Source: JACQNR01 sp049515175 (lineage in GTDB: Bacteria; Acidobacteriota; Terriglobia; UBA7540). From it: a stretch of DNA of 16,976 nucleotides. This document shows positions 13,476-16,976 of the stretch, in pieces. The position numbers were made by a program, and so were the translations under genes. Below the pieces are notes generated by a model. It did no database searches. It saw only the letters and a list, made by a program, of their open reading frames with translations, and was not told the DNA's origin. Position 1 is the stretch's first letter. Each line of letters begins with the position of its first letter. Where the stretch lies: assembly GCA_049515175.1 (NCBI GenBank), contig JBEKUI010000073.1, positions 1-16,976 on the forward strand, written 5' to 3'.

Positions 13476-14234
13476 ATGGCAAGCAACGGCAAGATCGCGC
13501 TGGTAACAGGCGCGGGCAGCGGCATCGGCCGGGCGGTCAGCCTGGCGTTGCACTCTGCGCGTTGGTCTGTGGTGCTGGCAGGGCGCCGCGCCGCGCGGCT
13601 GGAGGAGACGGCGGCTCTGGCCGGGGCTTCCGGAGGCACGATGCTGGCCGTGCCCACCGACGTCAGCGATCCCGAGAGCGTGCGGGCGCTTTTCGCCAAG
13701 GTCCGGGAAGTTTTCGGCCGCTTGGACCTGCTGTTCAATAATGCCGGCCTCAGTTCGCCCCCCGTGCCGATGGAGGACCTCTCGTACGAGCAGTGGAACG
13801 CCGTTGTCGCCACAAATCTTACTGGCGCGTTCCTCTGCGCCCAGGAAGCCATCAAGATCATGAAGGCGCAACAGCCGCGCGGCGGACGGATCATCAACAA
13901 CGGCTCGATCTCGGCCCACGCGCCGCGTCCCAACTCCGCGCCCTACACTTCGACCAAACACGCCATCACCGGACTGACCAAGTGCATTTCGCTCGACGGC
14001 CGCCCCTACGACATTGCATGCGGCCAGATTGACATCGGAAACGCCGCCACCGAACTAAGCGCGCCCATGGCGCGGGGCGTCGCCCAAGCCAATGGCTCGA
14101 TCCTGCCCGAGCCTCGCTTTGACGTACAACTCGTTGCCGATGCGGTGCTTTATATGGCCAGCTTGCCCTTGGACGCGAACGTGCAATTCATGACGGTGAT
14201 GGCGACCAAGATGCCGTTTATCGGGCGAGGGTGA
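13476..14234 (+). CDS. Short-chain dehydrogenase/reductase (SDR)
   Basis: This is a classical SDR of 252 aa, an NAD(P)-dependent oxidoreductase. The ATG at 13476 follows GAGGG. It shows the Rossmann glycine motif TGAGSGIG (11-18), AGRR (35-38) at the cofactor-selecting position, suggestive of NADP, TDVSD (61-65), NNAG (88-91), N114, and the catalytic S144, Y157 and K161 (YTSTK). The usual N-S-Y-K tetrad is complete. After the active site, CGQIDIGNAATELS replaces the usual PG motif, as in several SDR subgroups. The substrate cannot be read. The gene has its own promoter inside a perfect inverted repeat and is followed after 70 bases by the DUF362 gene on the same strand. Confidence 0.93.
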   Translation: MASNGKIALVTGAGSGIGRAVSLALHSARWSVVLAGRRAARLEETAALAGASGGTMLAVPTDVSDPESVRALFAKVREVFGRLDLLFNNAGLSSPPVPMEDLSYEQWNAVVATNLTGAFLCAQEAIKIMKAQQPRGGRIINNGSISAHAPRPNSAPYTSTKHAITGLTKCISLDGRPYDIACGQIDIGNAATELSAPMARGVAQANGSILPEPRFDVQLVADAVLYMASLPLDANVQFMTVMATKMPFIGRG

Positions 14235-14304
14235 GCGGACTTTTCGACTGCGAAGGCCAAAATGGCCCACTGATTGCTCGGCACGACAGATAAGGTGATC
14301 GCCT

Positions 14305-15831
14305 ATGGATCGCAGGGTCTTTCTTCAGAGTGCGTTAGGGCTGGGCTCTGCGTCTTTGGCCTGGCCGGGCAGGAGGGGGATTGCGAGGGAGCAGCGCACC
14401 CCTGCGCACTTTGGCTTGCATCCCTTCATCGAGGCGCATCCCGAGGCCGTCTTTATCCGTCCCACCCAGGTCGCCTCCAAGGGTGACTCCGACGCCAAGC
14501 GGCGGGAAGCTTTCGAATTAGCCAGGCGAATCTTTATCCCGGCTGAGACGCCCGGCATCGACTTGTCGCATAAGTTTGCCATCAAGCCCAACCTGACGGC
14601 GACGAAAGACACCGGGCTCACCCACGCTATCGTGACCGATCCCTACGTGGTCGAGGGGCTCATCGAGGGCATGCGCCGGGCAGGGGTCCGAGGCGAGAAC
14701 ATCTATGTGCGCGAAGGGCTGATGCCGGAGCAGCCCGGCACCGGCTACTCCGCCATGGCCCAGCGCCAGGGCGTGCATTACGGCGACAATGATTCCAGGG
14801 CACCCTGGTCCAAGGAGTGCCCGGACGGCGTGGTCTTTCGCCGCACGAAATACGTTGGTCCGTTCAACTACCCTGACACACACCTCATCAATGTCTCCAA
14901 GCTGAAGACCCACGAGATGGGACTGACGCTGTGCGTCAAGAATTTGCAGGGAACCAACGCTCAACCTTACATTCGGTTCTGTAGTGGTCTGCAAACGGCC
15001 ATCGCCCGGGATTTCCAACCCGACGCCGAGAGTCATGTTGACGACCTTCACTCCCAACACCTGCGGGCAGGGATTCCGCGCTGGGATACGATGAAAGCAG
15101 GTTGGATGGAGATGTGGGCTCAGCGGACCGTCGATTCCTATTCACTGATCCGGCCCTCCGTGCTGCTGAATGTCATCGAGGGTGTTTATGCCCAGAACGG
15201 CGACGGGTTCGATGGCGGCCCGGGACCTTCCGGCCTGCCGGAAATCTTCTTGACCAACCTCCTCATCTTCGGCAAAGACGCTTTCCGGGTCGACATCCTC
15301 GGTCATTGGCTGGCGGGGCACGAACCCGGCAATTTCGGCCTGTTCCACATCGGCAAGGAGCGGGGCGTTTCCACCGCCCTCAATCCTCGGAACATCCCCG
15401 TGTATCGCTGGGAAGATGGTGGACCCAAACTCGTCCCGCTCGAGCAGTGGGCGCGCACTCCCCTGGCAACGCTCTACCTCCCGAGAGAGAATGAATCGCG
15501 ATTCCACTTCTGCAACGAGCCGTTTGTTTACCCCGCGGAGACTCCATCCGCCTGCCTCTCGGGGGGCGATGCGCCGGGAGTCCGAGTCCTCGGGCAAGTC
15601 CACTCGGGAAAACCTCTTGCCGTCGAGTTCAATCTTCCGGCGGATTCGGACGCCTCACTGGAAATTCTCGATGCGTTCGGCGAGCGGGTGGGCGTGTTGG
15701 CTCAAGGATGGACGCGCCGAGGCGTGCACATGGCGGAGTGGCCCACTCGGCGGAGAGCGTCTGGCTTCTACGGGTGCCGCCTGATCGCCGATGGCGTGAC
15801 TCGCACCGCCTGGATGACTCTTGACGTTTGA
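14305..15831 (+). CDS. DUF362-domain protein with Tat-type signal and C-terminal FlgD-like domain
   Basis: The ATG follows AAGGTG by 7 bases. The N-terminus MDRRVFLQSALGLGSASLAW is a twin-arginine signal (RR-x-F-L), implying export of a folded protein. The DUF362 core runs from about 50 to 350: AIKPNLT (92-98), DPYVVEGLIEGMRRAGV (112-128), LINVSKLKTHEMGLTLCVKNLQGT (194-217) and IFGKDAFRVDILGHWL (321-336). DUF362 proteins are often iron-sulfur associated, but the CxxCxxC clusters of some members are absent here. Residues about 435-508 (GKPLAVEFNLPADSDASLEILDAFGERV ... SGFYGCRLIADG) resemble the FlgD Ig-like domain that ends many secreted bacterial proteins. Function is unknown. The gene may be co-transcribed with the SDR upstream. 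Confidence 0.85.
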   Translation: MDRRVFLQSALGLGSASLAWPGRRGIAREQRTPAHFGLHPFIEAHPEAVFIRPTQVASKGDSDAKRREAFELARRIFIPAETPGIDLSHKFAIKPNLTATKDTGLTHAIVTDPYVVEGLIEGMRRAGVRGENIYVREGLMPEQPGTGYSAMAQRQGVHYGDNDSRAPWSKECPDGVVFRRTKYVGPFNYPDTHLINVSKLKTHEMGLTLCVKNLQGTNAQPYIRFCSGLQTAIARDFQPDAESHVDDLHSQHLRAGIPRWDTMKAGWMEMWAQRTVDSYSLIRPSVLLNVIEGVYAQNGDGFDGGPGPSGLPEIFLTNLLIFGKDAFRVDILGHWLAGHEPGNFGLFHIGKERGVSTALNPRNIPVYRWEDGGPKLVPLEQWARTPLATLYLPRENESRFHFCNEPFVYPAETPSACLSGGDAPGVRVLGQVHSGKPLAVEFNLPADSDASLEILDAFGERVGVLAQGWTRRGVHMAEWPTRRRASGFYGCRLIADGVTRTAWMTLDV

Positions 15832-15854
15832 TCGCGCTGCCAACGCCCCGACAC

Positions 15855-15924
15855 CTGAAACCTGACACCTGCCCTTCCGACTCCCTACTTCCTACTTCCT
15901 ACTTCCAACTTCCTACTCCCGCCC
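15855..15924. repeat. Heptamer tandem array downstream of the DUF362 gene
   Basis: Ten consecutive 7-base units run from 15855: CTGAAAC, CTGACAC, then drifting through CCCTACT to three TCCTACT, TCCAACT and CCCGCCC. The first units resemble the right arm at 4155-4185. Unlike the other arrays, no inverted partner arm was found nearby. The rest of the 282-base gap 15832-16113 holds a degenerate 17-base tandem pair at 15937-15970 (cgccatcgt.gtat), and the two hairpins listed separately. Confidence 0.75.
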
Positions 15925-16020
15925 TTGCTTTTCCCGCGCCATCGTTGTATACCCGCCATCGTAGTATCGTGGTAATCGCCCGGAGCTGTACACATCGCAA
16001 AGAGCGCGGTGTATCCACCA

Positions 16021-16048
16021 CCCGCGGGTTTTGTGCCGCGGGATTTTT
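16021..16048 (+). terminator. Possible intrinsic terminator upstream of the homing-endonuclease-like gene
   Basis: cccgcgg (16021-16027) pairs with ccgcggg (16036-16042), giving a 7-bp GC stem with an 8-base loop, followed by ATTTTT (16043-16048). This is the only hairpin in the window followed by a T tract. It is 190 bases after the DUF362 stop, so it may end that transcript or insulate the next gene. Confidence 0.4.
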
Positions 16049-16067
16049 CAGGGCCACAATATTACGA

Positions 16068-16096
16068 ACCCACGGCATGAAAAACATGCCGTGGGT
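16068..16096. repeat. 12-bp perfect hairpin upstream of the homing-endonuclease-like gene
   Basis: acccacggcatg (16068-16079) and catgccgtgggt (16085-16096) are exact inverted copies around a loop of five A. It ends 17 bases before the ATG at 16114. It may be another interspersed palindromic repeat or a cis-regulatory stem. Confidence 0.7.
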
Positions 16097-16113
16097 ACCA
16101 GCTAACAGACGTC

Positions 16114-16953
16114 ATGTTAATAACCCGAAAAGGAAAGCTTTCAGATTTGACGCCGGAATTGTTCAGTGGGCTCTACTTTGACCAAAAGAAGACCCTACAT
16201 GAAATTGGTGAGATGTTTGGAGTGTCGCGGGTCGCGGTACATCATTGGTTTTGCCGAAACTTGAAGAGTGGTGCCACGACGCTGAGACCGCACAAAGTAT
16301 CCCAATGTACCCTCGACCCAGCTTTCCTTGAAGTGTGGACTCCAGAAATGGCTTACGTGCTTGGATTATTTGCGACCGACGGAGCCGTGGGCAAGAACAG
16401 GGCGGTCCTTACCAGCACGGACTTGGAACTGGTGGAAAAGACCAAAGCCCTTATGCGGACAGATCATCCAATTCGCGCGGTTTCTCCGCGTGGCATCTCC
16501 AGAAAAATACAATACAGGCTGGATATTTCTTCTTCTGTATTTGTAGCAGGCCTCGAAAAGCACGGGATAGTGGCAACGAAGAGCCTGATCCTTCGTTTTC
16601 CCCAAATGCCCGATGACTGCATTCGCCACTTCCTCCGAGGGTGTTGGGATGGGGATGGCAGTTTCTATTATGAAAAGAGGGGCCAAAAGTTTCGAGCTTC
16701 ATACGTGAGTGGCTCAAGGCAATTCATCGAAAGATTCATCGATTCGCTAAGGAACATCGGCATCTGCAAATGGGTCTTGCAAGACGGAAGACACGTCAAG
16801 ACTTCGGAACCCATAAGCATCTACACGCTCAACCGGGGTAAATCAACCTCTTATTCTTTTAGGCTGAGCGGCGACAATGCTATTTCAGAAGGTGTCTCAC
16901 TCGTCGTTGGAGGTGAGCGGCGGTTCGTTTCATTCTACGCCACCTCCTGTTGA
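16114..16953 (+). CDS. Free-standing LAGLIDADG homing-endonuclease-like protein with N-terminal helix-turn-helix
   Basis: The protein has 279 aa. Residues 27-48 (TLHEIGEMFGVSRVAVHHWFCR) form a clear helix-turn-helix. Two LAGLIDADG-type motifs follow in one chain, VLGLFATDG (82-90, with D89) and LRGCWDGDGS (174-183, with D181), each followed by a beta-rich stretch as in single-chain LAGLIDADG nucleases. Both acidic residues are kept, so it may be active. It is not inside an intron or intein that I can see. Base composition is clearly less GC-rich than the neighbours, a sign of transfer. The ATG has no ribosome binding site; TTG at 16147, preceded by AAAAGGAAAG, is a plausible alternative start that would keep all domains. 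A weak hairpin (gaacaa/ttgttc, 16952-16968) overlaps the stop. Confidence 0.8.
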   Translation: MLITRKGKLSDLTPELFSGLYFDQKKTLHEIGEMFGVSRVAVHHWFCRNLKSGATTLRPHKVSQCTLDPAFLEVWTPEMAYVLGLFATDGAVGKNRAVLTSTDLELVEKTKALMRTDHPIRAVSPRGISRKIQYRLDISSSVFVAGLEKHGIVATKSLILRFPQMPDDCIRHFLRGCWDGDGSFYYEKRGQKFRASYVSGSRQFIERFIDSLRNIGICKWVLQDGRHVKTSEPISIYTLNRGKSTSYSFRLSGDNAISEGVSLVVGGERRFVSFYATSC

Positions 16954-16976
16954 ACAAGAACTTTGTTCTGATCCAA

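Noticed and set aside
15855..15924. CRISPR-like array
   Set aside because: Units are 7 bases with no spacers, and no cas gene is present.

Overview
The window is a GC-rich bacterial chromosome segment that is densely coded and carries no rRNA, tRNA, plasmid or phage genes. Gene content suggests an Acidobacteriota-like soil or sediment bacterium: glycoside hydrolases, a futalosine-type UbiA/UbiX pair, VKOR, secreted Ig-like lipoproteins, a Tat-type DUF362 protein, sigma-54-type promoters, and many short palindromic intergenic repeats. This placement is inference from content and style; no phylogenetic marker was tested.

Layout. (1) 1-1006, + strand: the C-terminal end of a large glycoside hydrolase, then a small conserved-looking protein behind a sigma-54-like promoter. 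(2) 1121-4001, - strand: a likely operon read ubiX, VKOR, secreted SagB-type nitroreductase, UbiA-type prenyltransferase, joining quinone biosynthesis to a quinone-reducing disulfide enzyme. (3) 4203-4949, +: larB, for the nickel-pincer cofactor. (4) 5047-9522, -: ada, purB, a secreted GH172 (DUF2961) enzyme and a membrane-anchored protein of unknown function. (5) 9776-13334, +: a secreted protein translationally coupled to a matrixin-like metalloprotease, followed by a lipoprotein with two IPT/TIG-like repeats, an Ig-like domain and a PPC-like domain. (6) 13476-15831, +: an SDR oxidoreductase, whose promoter lies inside a perfect inverted repeat, and a Tat-type DUF362 protein. (7) 16114-16953, +: a free-standing LAGLIDADG homing-endonuclease-like gene of visibly lower GC.

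The most unusual signal lies between the genes. Two kinds of intergenic repeat recur. One is a degenerate tandem array of 7- or 8-base units, usually laid out as two inverted arms (1003-1133, 3313-3392, 4117-4202, 8293-8401; a single arm at 15855-15924). Unit sequence differs at each site but the architecture is shared. The other is a compact palindromic element bounded by GTAG...CTAC (5638-5689, 6863-6919, 11795-11838, and a short form at 4946-4967). Both kinds repeatedly abut or supply the stop codon of the neighbouring gene (small protein, ubiA, ubiX, larB, GH172, purB). No complete defence system, CRISPR array or insertion sequence was found.
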